Positions 23,557-36,255 of a stretch of 64,000 bases of DNA are shown here, piece after piece; position 1 is the stretch's first letter; every line of letters starts with the position of its first letter. The position numbers were made by a program, and so were the translations under genes. Origin of the DNA: Phoebastria nigripes (lineage: Eukaryota; Chordata; Aves; Procellariiformes; Diomedeidae). The stretch is taken from positions 2,578,471-2,642,470 of the forward strand of contig JAYKAV010003110.1 of the NCBI GenBank assembly GCA_035582835.1. The letters run 5' to 3'. Below the pieces are notes generated by a model. The model searched no databases, was not told the DNA's origin, and saw only the letters and a list, made by a program, of their open reading frames with translations.

Positions 23557-26500
23557 GAATCACAGAAGGGTTGAAGATGGAAGGGACCTCTGGAGATCAT
23601 CTGGTCCAACCCCCCTGCTCAAGCAGGGCCACCTAGAGCCGGTTGCCCAGGACCACATCCAGACAGCTTTTAAATATCTCCAAGGAGGGAGACTCCACAA
23701 CCTCTCTGGGCAACCTGTGCCAGTGCTCTGCCACCCTCACAGTAAAAAAGTGTTTCCTGATGTTCAGACGGACCCCCTTGTGTTTCAGTTTGTGTCCATT
23801 GCCTCTGGTCCTGTCACTGGGCTCCACTAAAAAGAGCCTGGCTCCATCCTCTTTGCACCCTTCCTTTAGGTTATTTGTGCACATTGATGAGATCCCCCTG
23901 AGCCGTCTCTCCTCCAGGCTGAACAGTCCCAGCTCTTTCAGCCTTTCCTCATATGAAAGATGCTCCAGTCCCTTAATCATCTTAGTGGCCCTTCGCTGGA
24001 CTCTTTGCAGTATGTCCATGTCTCTCTTGTACTGGGGAGCCCAGAACTGGACCCAGCACTCTAGGTGTGGCCTCACCAGTGCCGAGTAGAGGGGAAGGAA
24101 CTCCTTCTTCAACCTGCTGGCAACACACCTCCTAATGCAGCCCAGGACACCAGTAGCCCTTTTGGTTGCAGGGCACATTGCTGGCTCATGTTCAGCTTGG
24201 TGTCCACAAGGACCCCCAGGTCCTTTTCTGCAAATCTGCTTTCCAGCTGGTTGGCCCCCAGTATAATACTGGTGCATGGGGTTGTTCCTCCCCAGGTGCA
24301 GGACTTCACACTTCCCCTTGTTGAACTTCATAAGGTTCCTGTCAGACCATTTCTCCAGTGTGTCAAAGTCCATCTGAATGGCAGTACAACCCTCTGATAT
24401 ATCAGCCACTCCTCCCAGTTTTTTATCATCAGCAAACTTGCTGAGGGTACACTCTGCCCCATCATTCAGATCATTAATGAAGATGTTGAACAGAGTTGGA
24501 TCCAGTATTGACCGCTGGGGTACAACGCTAGTTACTGGCCTCCAGCTAGACTTCGTACCACTGATCACCACCCTCTGGGCCTGGCCATTCAGCCAGTTTT
24601 CAATCCACCTCACTGTCTGCTCATCCAGTCCATACTTCAATAGCTTCTCTATGAGGATCTTATAGGAGACAGTGTCGAAAGCCTTACTGAAGTCTAGGTA
24701 GGCAATGTCTACCGCTCTCCCCTCATATACCAAGCCAGTCATTTCATCATAGAAGTTTATCAGGTTGGTCGAGCATGACTTCCCCTTTGTGAATCCATGC
24801 TGGCTGCTCCCAGTCATTGCCTTGTCCTTCATGTGCCTGGAAATGGTTTCCAGGATTAGTTGCTTCATCACCTTCCCAGAGATTAAGGTGAGGCTGACCA
24901 GCCTGTAGTTCTCTGGATCCTCCTCCTTGCCCTTTTTGAAGATAGGAGTGACATTTGCTTTCCTCCAGTCCCCAGGCACCTCTCCCAGTTGCCATGATCA
25001 TTTAAAGATAATTGAGAGTGACCTTGCAACGATATCAGCTAGCTCCCTCAGCACTTGTGGGTGCATCCCATCAGGGCTCATGGACTTATGTATGTCAAGT
25101 TTGCTTAAGTATTCTCTAACCTGCTCCTTTTCCACCAGGGGTAAGTCTTCCTTATGCCAGACCTTCCCCCTCTCTCCAGAGCTTTGGATTTCTGAAGGCT
25201 GGTCTTGCTACTAAAAACTGAAGTGAAGAAGGCATTCAGTATTTCAGCCTTTTCCACGTCCTGTGTCACCAGCGCCTTTGCCCCATTCAGCAGCAGTCCC
25301 ACATTTTCCCTAGTCTTCCTTTCACCACTTAGATACTTATAGAAGACCTTCTTGTTGCCCTTGACATCCCTCACCCAGTTCAACTCCAGGTGGGCTTTGG
25401 CTTTCCTAAACATGTCTCTGCATGCTCTATACTCCTCCCATGTTACCTGTCCCTGCTTCCACCTTCTGTATACTCCCTTTTTATATTTGAGTTTTGTCAG
25501 GAGCTCCTTGCTCAACTACACAGGCCTCTTGGCATTTTTGCCTGACTTCCTGCATGTTGGGATGGACTTCTCTTGAGTGGAGGTGATCCTTGAATACTAT
25601 CCAGCTTTCCTGGACCCCTCTTCCCTCCAGAGCCTTATAGCATGGGACTTTTCCAAGCAGATCCCTGAAGAGGCCACAGTCTGTTCTCCTGAAGTCCAGG
25701 GTTGTGATCTTGCTTTTTGCCCTGCTCCCTCCTCTCAGGATCCTGAACTCCACCATCTCACGGTCACAACCACCAAGGCTCCCTTCGACCTTCACATCCC
25801 CAAGGAGGCTTTCCTCATTTGTGAGTATGAGGTCCAGCAGAGCACCTCTCCTCATTGGCTCATCTTTCACTTCTGTCAAGAAGTTTTCATTAATGCTCTC
25901 CAGTAACCTCCTGGATCGCTTATGCCCTGCCATGTTGACCCTCCAGGAGGTATCAAGGTGGTTGAAATCTCCATGACGATCAGGGTCTGCAAACGCAAGG
26001 CTGCTTCTAGCTGTCTGTAGAGGGCCTCATCCGCTTGTTCTTCCTGGTCAGGCAGCCCATAGTAGACACCCACTACAAAGTCACCAGTATTGGTCTGCTC
26101 TTTAATCCTTACCCATAAGCTCTCATCATTCACCCTCAGGCAGAGCTCCATGCACTCCAGCTGCTCTCTCCCATAAAGGCAACTCCCCCTCCTTGTCTTC
26201 CTGGCCTGTCCTTCCTAAAGAGTCCGTATCCCTCCATTGCAGCACTCCAGTCATGCAAGCTGTCCACTGCGCCTCTGGGATCCCAACAAGATCCTACCCC
26301 TGCAGCTGCACACAGATCTCTAATTCCTTGTGTTTACGCCCCATGCTGTGTGCCTTAGTGTGCAGGCACTTCAGAGAGACTTCCTTGCTTACATGCAAAT
26401 GCTTGAGGGGATGCCACTTAAGCCCTGTTTTTTTCATTTTGTGTTCCTCGTTGTCCACATCACCCCAGGTGCTTTGCTTGTCAGCCCTGTCCATTGCTCC

Positions 26501-26650
26501 CTCGGAGCCACGGTAACTCTCTCCCTCCCTTGTGGTTCCTGGTTTAAAGTCCTCTTTACCAGGTCAGCCGCCCTGTGGCAAAGATATCTGTGCAAAGATA
26601 TCACCGTGCGTGTCATGTCAAGCTGATCTGCTTATTGCAGCTGTAAGGTC
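23557..26650 (-). mobile_element. CR1 LINE retrotransposon, 5'-truncated, about 3.1 kb
   Basis: This is the major mobile element of the window. The 3' end (low coordinate) starts with the CR1 tail GAATCACAGAA and the 3' UTR words AAGGGACCTCTGGAGATCAT and CTGGTCCAACCCCCCTGC. Above it, the minus strand encodes most of the CR1 ORF2 endonuclease-reverse transcriptase in several shifted frames. ORF1 and the 5' UTR are absent, so the copy is truncated, as most CR1 insertions are. It lies in the same orientation as SLC25A21 inside the 39.7 kb intron. No target-site duplication is visible, which is normal for CR1. The upper boundary is uncertain: similarity fades between about 26620 and 26750. Its good preservation makes it the youngest CR1 here. 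The group is recognised with confidence; the subfamily is not. Confidence 0.95.
23633..26494 (-). pseudogene. CR1 ORF2 (endonuclease-reverse transcriptase), broken
   Basis: ORF2 of CR1 nicks target DNA and reverse-transcribes the element RNA. Here it is split over frames. The endonuclease N-terminus is at 26494-26294 (SLKCLHTKAHSMG). More endonuclease follows at 26151-25876. The active-site GDFNH sits at 25958-25972, but in a different frame, so there is a frameshift nearby. The middle region covers 25933-25481, then an in-frame TAG precedes SKELLTKLKYKKGVYRRWKQ in 25515-25105. The reverse-transcriptase core is one 448-codon frame at 24979-23633 with YLDFSKAFD (24674-24700) and FADD (24425-24436). 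The usual PQGS motif reads PQRS, and the following Gly is Asp. Between about 24310 and 24165 the correct frame is another one, implying two compensating indels. The element cannot encode a full protein. The stop at 23633 matches the normal family C-terminus. Confidence 0.92.
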
Positions 26651-29600
26651 AAGAGTGAAGATTTTCTGCTGGAGGAATCTCTACTGTGAACCAGGAGAAT
26701 CTGCAGAGCTCAGCAACTATATTCATGGCTCTACAAATCCCTAAAATTTTAAGGGATCTGTAACTGGGTTTCACTGCTTTACTCCTCCTTTCATCTCCGG
26801 AGGCAAATCTCATCATGAAAAACAGACAGGAAGGAGTTAAGGTCTATTCCTATGGAACACATTAAGTTTAGAAATCTAAAAACACATGAAAACTTTGAGG
26901 ACATACATCCATATATGCAATATGTAATTCAGTAAACATGGTAAGACTAGCTGAGTATTTAATTATGAACTGTGGTTTAGGTTTTTTTTTTTCTTCCTCA
27001 TTTGAAATAGAAACAGAAAAAAGGTTAGTAAGCACAGCCAGTGAGATGAAAGGAATAGAGGAAAGGAGGAAGTAGAAGACAATCCCATCTCATCACTGCC
27101 TATTGTCAACTGACTAATTTTTTGCATAAAGCGTAGTCTCTTTTAGAACCTTCCGTGCCTGAGGCGGAGGACAAGCAGCTGCCCCCAACTCTTCCAAATA
27201 ATGCTTTACAAATCATGCCCATTAAAGATACAATTATTTGAAATCTTTGCAGAATGAGCTATTTACTTAATTTTAAAAAACTAGCATGATAGTAACAAAA
27301 ACTTGAATGGGTTTGTCAGTCAGAAAGTACATAGACACACAACGATCTTATACTTCTCTTTTCCTTGGTCAATAACACTGAGTTAGCCTACTTGCACACG
27401 GTGTATAAAATTTTTCAAAGTCAACTAATGAATGGTGATGACATTTCACATTTGAAAGATATTATCACCTGGATTCAGGCCTTCCTTCAGAAAACTGGTG
27501 TTCAGAAAAATTATGGAACAGCAGCAGCAATCACTGCAGCGTGTGATAGAAGAGAGAGGACGTGACATCATATCCCTAGCTAGATACACTGGAAAGAACA
27601 AGTAAATCTCTAACAGAAACACAGCTACATCTTATTTTGTTTCAGCATTAAGGGTCTAAATGAACATCACCATTCAATTGTATTCTGGGCAACAGCCCAA
27701 ACTCATCTTTGCAGCAGTTGATTTTGAAACATTACAGTCAATCATATCTTCTCAATTTGTTCTTTCAGGCTTTCGCTATCCTTCTGGTTTCCATTTCTTG
27801 TTTGGAAGCCTTGAGTCATTCACCCTGGCAGGACGACCAACCTAAATCAGTTATTTTCTCCAAATTATACTGAAATTGGGATCTTGCTTAGTTTGTTGTT
27901 TTCTTCCTCTGTCTTTCACATAATTTTCCCTTTAAGGATCTAATAAAGCTGATTGAAGGCATGAACACAATATTCCCTTTCTTCTATTGCTGTCAAATCC
28001 AAGTCTCTTACCCACATTGTTTTATAATTGAAACAAAAAACCTCTTAGGTTCAATTCTGCTTTCATTACCTCTGCATTATCCCAAGTATAAATAAAAGAC
28101 CTGGGTTTCATGACCATGTCAGTTACATTAAATGAATGTGCGACTTTCTGATTTGACAAAATTTTTTATTTCAACAAAGGGAAGGAATTTTGAAGACATG
28201 CTTGGTAGAAGGATGGGTGTTCAAAAAGAGAAATAAAGTATGTCTAAATGTAATAAAATTTGCTTAGAGTTTCATTTATACCAGGAAAAAGGTATCTTTT
28301 TATTTCATGGTATGTAGCATGTTGTGAATTTATTACTAACAGAAAGTAAAACAATTGAAAACAGGGAAATATTACTTTAATATAGCTATTAGTGTGAAGT
28401 AATCTTTATGTTGACCTAGCTGGAGGTTTAAAAGATTTTAAATTCCCAGAAGTTTCAGGAAAACTAGCGAGTGCTTAGTGAAGGCAGGCACAAATTAGTA
28501 CCTACTACTGAGAAAAAGGGACTTACAATTTAGCCATTTGTTTTGAGAGCAGCAAGCCACTAGCCAGTTCACACACGTAGTTCACCCTCAATCACAGTAT
28601 CTACAATCATTTGCCCAGCTGAAGAGGTATGCTATAGGGAAGGCCGGGTGTCGTTCAGGGGCAACAGGCACAGAGTTGAAAAGACATTAAAGGTTGGACA
28701 CATTCATAGAAAACCAGGCTTGGACACTCTGTTGCTCTCCAAAAAGCTTTTTTTCTTGTGAAATATGTTATGTATATTATCCTACTGCAAATGTTAAACA
28801 CATGTCCCTATGGGAACCTCATATAAAGCTACCAATGGCACCCTTAGCCAAGCTAGCTTCTGAATTTCTATTATGCAAATATATTTCTTTATCTATTCTG
28901 TGTCTGCTATACAGATACCTGCCATTTTAGACACCAGCACTGAATACTAGGTACTTATTTTCATAGTGTATTTCACTTCTTTCACTGAGTGTGCATTCAT
29001 GTGAATCACCATCAGTTGCAACACATGGGAATTAAGGAAAAACAGAATTTTTTTTCACAGCAAGTAAATGTAATGCAGAATTATATGTTAACATGTGTCT
29101 GTAGTAACACTGATGTTACACTATATGCTAAAAGAAGACCAAGTGTCCAGCTATGAGAATACTAGAAGCAGACCAACTCATGGAAGAAATCCCTCAAGTA
29201 AGTTAAGGCAACACAGAGTATGAAAAGTGACTGGTTAAAAAGGAAGGGACTGTCAGTGAAAGGTACTCTTAAGATACTTCAAAAAAATACTAAACAGTGG
29301 AGGATCTGGCTCAGAAACAATCAGACTGGCCAAGAAATGGATTAATAATCAACATCAATCTACTTCACTTATTCAAAATGACAGTCATCACCATATTTAC
29401 TGCATGTGGGTCAGATTATGAAGTTATTATGATCCATCATCCATGTGACTTTGTTATTCTTACTGAGAAATGAGTCTTTCTTCCATGACTTTTAATCACC
29501 TCTCAATCTCTTCGTCAAAATCCTTGCTAATTTTTGGCTTTCTAGTCTGCACTCTGAATTTATGTAAGTTACAGGACACACCTAAATATAAATCCCTCAA

Positions 29601-30016
29601 GAGAGGTGAAGATGAAACCTTCTCCTTCCTTTCTTGTGTCTTCCGTGCAGCAAAAAGTGAGAGTAAAAAGAAGGAATCTTTGTTAAAATTTCTTTCTATT
29701 TGAATGAGGGTCTAGCCCTCTCTTATACTACATATTTCTCATATGCTTTCTGTGTTTTGCTATACCCAAGCACCTAAAAAAAAATTCTAGGAAGGTGGAA
29801 GTTGGAGCCTTGCATTGTAATGCACAACATAGCCTCAACAGTTCTCCGTGTGTAAAAAAAGAACATCTTGTTCTGGCTTTTTTTCCCAAGGATGATTATA
29901 AATTAATTAGTTAAGTGGTACATTGTTACCATATACTGCTTGAGTAATAGATTCATGTGTATTAAATTAAATTGGATTTTTAAAAATGTAGATACGCTTA
30001 CACCTCTGCCACTTAC

Positions 30017-30230
30017 CATGGCAGTGCCAGGGGCCTGTGAAGCTGGGCTGACCGCCGTGCAGAGGGAGGATCGGGCTACCTGGGAGGATGGCGGCTGCTG
30101 GCAGGGGGAGAGGCAGGACCCTGCCAGCTGCAGCATGCACTGCTCGCTCCCGCCGCTGCCAGCCCAGCAGCAGGAGCAGCAACGCTTACTCTGCAGGGCT
30201 CCCTGCCACCTTTGCCTGTTCCTTCTTAAC
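30017..30230 (-). other. GC- and CpG-rich patch ending in a strong splice-donor-like sequence
   Basis: About 200 bp stands out from its AT-rich surroundings, with at least eight CpGs and GCAGC-type words. On the gene's own strand it ends in GCCATG|GTAAGTGG, a start codon in fair Kozak context directly abutting a near-perfect 5' splice site. This could be a lineage-specific first exon or promoter of SLC25A21 or of a non-coding transcript, or an unrelated GC-rich insertion. No homologous protein is recognised in the 127-codon minus-strand frame or the 111-codon plus-strand frame across it. Confidence 0.25.
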
Positions 30231-30639
30231 ACTTTTCTTGTAGTCTGGCCCCCATGGCCAATGAACGAAATATGAATTTTGCCCATGCTTCTGAGAAGCC
30301 TTAAGCCGGTCTGTTTGAGGTAATTCCTGTTGAAATCAGTGCAAATGGCAGTGTTATTGTCACTGGCAGCTGGTCTAGGCTCTTACAAAATTGCCTGCAT
30401 GTAATCAAGAATGGGTCTACATTTCTTACAACCGACAGCATTTTCTTCCCCCAAAGACTTTCCCTCTAGCTGTCCCTTTGTTTGCAATAGGAACAAGCTA
30501 CAGACATGCCAAAACAGCTTTGCCTAGAGCTTCTGAAACAGAAAAATTCTTCATTGCATTTTGGATTGTCAGAACTGGCAGAATGCTTCATTTGTTCAGT
30601 AGGAGTTTTAGTTGTTCAAACACTAGAAGAGAATTTAAG

Positions 30640-30653
30640 TTTTTTTTTTTTTT
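30640..30653. repeat. Poly(T) run, 14 nt
   Basis: An uninterrupted T tract followed by CCCCC. No retrocopy sequence was recognised next to it. Confidence 0.85.
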
Positions 30654-30835
30654 CCCCCTTTTGCTAACAGTACTGCCGTAACTGGTACGACAGGAAGCAG
30701 TCACTGTTTTAAAGTAGCTCCACACCTATGTCTATTGAAGCTAAAGAATGCAAGAAAATGATTCATTTTTAGTTTTGTTACCAGAGAAAAAATAGACTTT
30801 TGTAGTTATGCACTTAGAAATCTGTTTCTGACACT

Positions 30836-30849
30836 AAAAAAAAAAAAAA
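30836..30849. repeat. Poly(A) run, 14 nt
   Basis: An uninterrupted A tract about 180 bp from the T run at 30640. The interval between the two tracts is not recognisable as a SINE. Confidence 0.85.
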
Positions 30850-33599
30850 TCATAGAGAGGATAACTAGATGTGTTTTCTGGAAAAGACTGACAGCATTTC
30901 TCTGTGTTAAACTGATGCTGTGATTCATTAAATGAAAAATCATGAGATTAGCAAAAATTCTGTGCTTGCCCTGGGAGTGTGTCCTACTCAGATTGGTTGT
31001 GACTTCATAAAAATACAACATTAAGTTGTTTTAATTTCATCAGAAAAAATGTGGCTCAGGAAGGAAATTTTTGATTGCAAGTTAATGTTAGCCTTCATTG
31101 GAATAAGTTATACTCTTCAATATCCACATGCGTAATCCCTAGGGAGTTATATGACTACATGTATTCTTCCCCATCTGCTAGCTAAATATGAGATTCAAGA
31201 GGCTTTCAGTGTCATTATACAGATTAGTGACTCTCCCAAGAGGACTCTAGGTTCATGATACAGTCAGTATCTTACAATGAGATTTAGAAGACCAACTTTC
31301 AGAGATCATTTTGTCTTTGTATGAGTTTTGCACCTGCAATTATTTGTGCTTGTAATTTAGGTTACTTAGATGTTTTTAATTTACAGATGCAATCAGTGAT
31401 GTAGATACTTAAACTGAACTGAACTGTAGGCAACCATAACTGCAGGTGCAAAATTTTGTCTGCAATGATTTGGATTCATAAACACATCGATCTTCTGAAG
31501 TCTAAAGTAAAACTAGGCCAGTAGTGGTTTTATAGTGTTTTTAACAAACTAAAAAACTTACATATTTTTCCTGTTTCTCAAAAAAATCTCAAGGCAGCAC
31601 TTTTTAGCATTAAAAAGAATAGGGTATCATTAAAAATATACAAACATGCACATAATAATTAATTTGATTCCATCTTTTAGCATCTTGACCTTTGGGGTAT
31701 TTTTCTTACTCCCTTTGCAGAACCTCCAGCAGGAAATCATAAAAAATTCATGATTTTGTAACAGTAATACTGTTGATAGTTGCACCAGCAGAGCACAACA
31801 GTCTTATACGCACAGAGATTGAAGTGTGCAGAATTTGTAGCACTACTTAGGTAGTGAACGGCACCATGAATACGTACACATACTGGCACTTGGATTTCCA
31901 TCTGGCAGACGGTTGTGGTACCTAGACGTACCATGGGAGTGAAAGGTATTATTACACAGATGTGTGAGGAAACTCACACTAAAGACAGACAAAATACCTC
32001 TGTGTGTCGCTGAAACTGGATTCTGTTATAAGAAAGTTATTAGAAAGAGTTTTATGTTCTTGGAAGCAAGAAAGTAACTCCTTGAAAAAGCAGAAATTTC
32101 TTACAGTTACAGGTACTGTCCCTAGGTACAGTGACAGTGTCACAGATCCTTTCCTCCACCTCTGGAGTGCCATCATGCAGTGCCAGTGTGATACAGCGAG
32201 GGCACGGGTGTGAAACCGAACTCCAGCCCTTTGTTCCAGCCAGCTCACCCCAGCCCAGGTTACACTGCTTAAGAAAACTCTGTCAGATGATGATCTGCGT
32301 TATACACTGACTGTCATGGATGCTGGGGCGATGCCCAAAAGGATACCTCCTATTCTTCATGCACCACACACAAGCACCCTAAAAATACCGTATGGATTAA
32401 TACATTTTCCTCAATGTTACTCCAATCTAAGAACAAATAGAGTTGACAGTTAATACAAACTTATTTTCATTTTTTTTTATCACAATACATTTTAAACACG
32501 AAAGCTCCCTTTTCAGGCAATATGCAGCAATGCTTCCAAACAGATTCCACCTTCAATACTATGAAACTCCTACACTATGATGACATTCCTCTCATCCTTC
32601 TAACACAATTTATAAGATAAAGCACTATGATGTCATGTCATTACTTTGGAGAGGTGACTAACCTTCACTCTGAGTTTCTCAAAGTGAAAAAGTACAGGCA
32701 AGGTAGGTTTAAATGACTGAGAAATGAAGAAGACTTACCAAAGATTTACCAAAGGATTCCAACCGAAGTTGACTGTTAAATGATTAGAAACAGATTTTGC
32801 AAGGCTTTACACCAGTGATATGCTTTAGTATAGTTACTGATGAAAATCCTGCTACAAGATTGTGATGCAGAACTACATAAATACCTTTTGAGACCAGATC
32901 AACAGGCAAGACAAATGTGTGAAGGTAAGAACCATGTAGAGGTTGCTGCCCTAATTATTATTATTGCTACTTATTATTCAGTGATCTACTCTTGTTTTAT
33001 GTAGCCATCACCCACCTGCCAATAATCTCCTCATCTGCATAGACATCTGTAAAGAAACCTGACAGATTTTTTCAAAAAAAGTAATGGAGTCTCTGTCTCA
33101 GTGATGTGGCAATTTCACTGGATTATTTATTTTTTAAAAAAACTTGCAATGTGTTCTTTGAGCAGCAAACCTGCCTCAGCAGGTTTAACTTGAACATCTC
33201 TTTTGAAATGTTTTCTTTTTCTCAATATACTCTTCTGATCCAGCACCCTTCTCAACTTGAATTCTTCTGCAGAAAAGAAATTTTGCCACTTTGGCATTAA
33301 ATAAACAAAACAAATCAACCCTCTCTCCCAAGTTACTTTTAAAAGCATGCACAGTATTTTACTTTACAAATGAACAAAGCGTTTCATGTAGCAATTCAAG
33401 TAAATGCAACCCAAGCTATTTTACAGCAGATAGCATGATTTTTTTGTGTCAAACCTTTCTGCATTTTATGACTTAAAATAATAATACCTTTATAACCATC
33501 AATATGTGAAAAAGAAAGTAAATTTGGGTCAAATTTGCTTTTGTTCTAGATTTCTAATTTTCTCTGAATTTGCAAAAGAGAAATCTTTTTTCTTGCATA

Positions 33600-34130
33600 G
33601 CTCACAAACATGCCATGAGGCTCACTCGGTAACCAGCTCTGAGCACTTAGAACTCAGCCAGATTAGCCGGAGATTATCATTGCACCTCTGCAGCAGTATG
33701 ATTTGCCATGATCTCACACTCTGTAAGCGTAACTGCAATTTGCAACCACACTACTTCCTTGTTCACCATCATCAGAGAGCATTACAAAGTCAATACAAAC
33801 AACATTTCACTAGGCATGACTAAATGATTACCTGCTATCCTGCAGAGTTGGTTTAGAGCCATGTGAAAACCTTCTCTATGGACAGGACAGCCAGCAAGGA
33901 CGTAAGAACACATTTATATTGTTTTAACTGGGGTAACAAGCAGTCAGAACTGCAGTTTCATTGCAAACCTGTGCCTGGCAGATTTGCAAGGCAAGGATGG
34001 GCAGAGAGCTCCACATGCAATAGTTCTGCTGTAATTGTAGCTGGTCTTGAAGGAACAGGTGGTAAAGTTGTTTGGAGCGCTGGGCATCCTGAGGCAATCT
34101 TCAGGAAAAGGCATCCAACACTATCAGCAT
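33600..34130. promoter_or_regulatory. Candidate conserved non-coding block
   Basis: This is compositionally balanced sequence with retained CpGs (CTCGGT, GCCGGAG, AAGCGTA, GGAGCGC) and homeodomain-like words (GATTAGCC, TGATTAC, GATTATC). It lacks low complexity and repeats. It was picked by eye against the AT-rich background, and function is inferred only. Confidence 0.2.
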
Positions 34131-36174
34131 TGATATACAACACGGTAGGTTCTTCTATGGTTTGTGTTTTGCTCTAAGTTAAAAATGCTGAAAAGCCCAC
34201 AAGTGTCAGTAAGCATTTAATAAAATGTGCATCTGCAGTTCAAGAAAGAACTACACAATTTATGATTTTGTACTGAAACTATGTAAAACTGGCAATACAG
34301 TAAAAAAAAAGAGAAACTCAGCAGTGTTGTCAACAGCCTTGTGTTCTCCTTTTGGGTTACAAAAATTCACACACGGATATCACCTGAGGCCAGCTGAAAA
34401 TTATCTAAATAGCTGCATAACTAAAGAAGGAGAGAAATCGTAAATTCTTGAGCAGCAGTATTGCTGAAAGCAGTAGTTTAACTTAACTTTCTGCCATGAT
34501 GCGCTGGTCGGTTCATGTTGAGTTTTTCTTCCAGGGAAGAACATACTTTTTAGTAAACAAATTTTTACACTTTCTTGTGTAAAAGTGAGTAACAGTAACA
34601 GAGCTATGGACTCATCGTCACTGATTCAACTCCTACTGAAGTCAAAGTAGTCCTCTTTATTTTAATAGAGTTTATACCACATCTTTTGCAACGAAGTTTT
34701 AAGAGAGTTTGGAGAACATAACTACCCCTTTTCTTTCAAAGACTACATGCTCCTTAGTTTTTTTCTCTAAGCATTCAAGACCCTTTTGTACCTGTCGTTC
34801 TTTTTTCCCATTTTTCTTCAGTTTTTATCTACATAGCCTACAATCCCAGTTCCAAGTAAAAAAGCTTGGTACCGTTAGTTTTCCAGAGACAAAAAAGAGC
34901 AGACTACTGCTACATTCAAGCTTTAAGCAAAAACAGTGAATCTAACTTATGAGTACTGATCTATGTCTATTGCCCTATACCAATCTGTACCACTAACAAA
35001 CACAACCAGGCTTCCATGAATAACATTGTACATTTTGATTCAGGATTTGTAACCGAAATGATTTTTTGGTTGAGACACTTAAAAAATGGCTAAATGTACA
35101 TTCTGATAATGAATGTATAAAACTTACACTTGAGGATATAAAAAATCATAAATAATCAACAGAGAGTGGAAAGACAACTGTAATGCTTTCCATCATCTCT
35201 GGGGTCTGCCCCACAAGTGGACCCCTTGGAAAACACGACGTATAAAGCAGTGCCTCATAATGTAATGAATACCTGCACTTTGCAGGAAAAGTACATTTAC
35301 TATGCATACAGACACAGAATGTAGCAGTGCACGGAGCCCTGGTACCGCAGCTCGAGTCTGCTACCATTTGAGCTAAAGCAGAACTACATTAGCTGGCACT
35401 AACAGCAGTTCATTTATCCTGTCTGCGGGCAAGCTACCATAAGGCAGCACAGCACACACACAGCCAGAATCACTTTTCAAGCAGAATGAGTAAAGATAGG
35501 AGGTAAGGAGAAAAATACAACCTTGTATTAAGTTTAGTGTATATACCTGTCTAATTAATTCATTTTTCAAAATTATGTAAGCCTCTGGGAACGCAGCCTT
35601 CCCATGAGACGTTATACTCGAATGGCACTACATCACAAGCCAAGCACATAGAATCAGCTTAGAGATGACGAATAATGAAGTATTACTTGAGATTTTCAGC
35701 TTATTCACTCCATACTTGTTTGTGATGATGTGGTAAAAAAAATGCTTTGGATCTCAGTTTTAACCATTTTACTGGACATCTGGTGTTTGCTGCTTAAAGT
35801 TTCACTATTACCAGGGTCATTGTAATTCTATAGCACATCTGGGCCAAATTCCCTGGCAGTTTTTAGTGAATTCTGCGGCAGTGGAAACATCTGTAGCTGT
35901 GCACAGTTCCACACATACAGAATTGCGAGGAGCTGCAGAATGTTCTTGGATCTTTTGCATTTCAGTGTCCAGGAAATTACCCACTGGTAATGGATGATCT
36001 TTTGGCAATATTTTTTTTTTTAAATCTTCTGTGGGATATGCCCAAATCGAGTAAAACCACACAGATTCTAATCGCTAACATTTTATTTTCATCAGTTATT
36101 AAAGAAAACACTGGTGCCTCAGTCTTCGTGTTTTCAGAAGTACACACAGCTTTTGGAAACATTTTGTTGGAAGT

Positions 36175-36255
36175 GGGTGGACTGGTGCAATGTGAAACTG
36201 GCCTACCGTCACTGAAAATTTTGAGAACTGCAAACAAAGCCTAGGCGACAAGGGT
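36175..36255 (+). mobile_element. Possible ancient CR1 coding remnant
   Basis: The plus-strand frame ends LPSLKILRTANKA, which resembles the SLxIFKxRLDxxLG tail of CR1 ORF2. The nucleotides CCGTCACTGAAAATTTTGAG fit the same place in the element. Nothing else of CR1 is recognisable around it, so this is a weak call. Confidence 0.3.

Noticed and set aside
23471..26744. Many plus-strand ORFs of 70-148 codons across the CR1
   Set aside because: They are antisense shadows of the CR1 ORF2 and 3' UTR. None has its own family resemblance.
29903..30286. 127-codon minus-strand and 111-codon plus-strand ORFs
   Set aside because: They are explained by the GC-rich patch. The minus-strand frame runs straight through the splice-donor-like site into AT-rich sequence.
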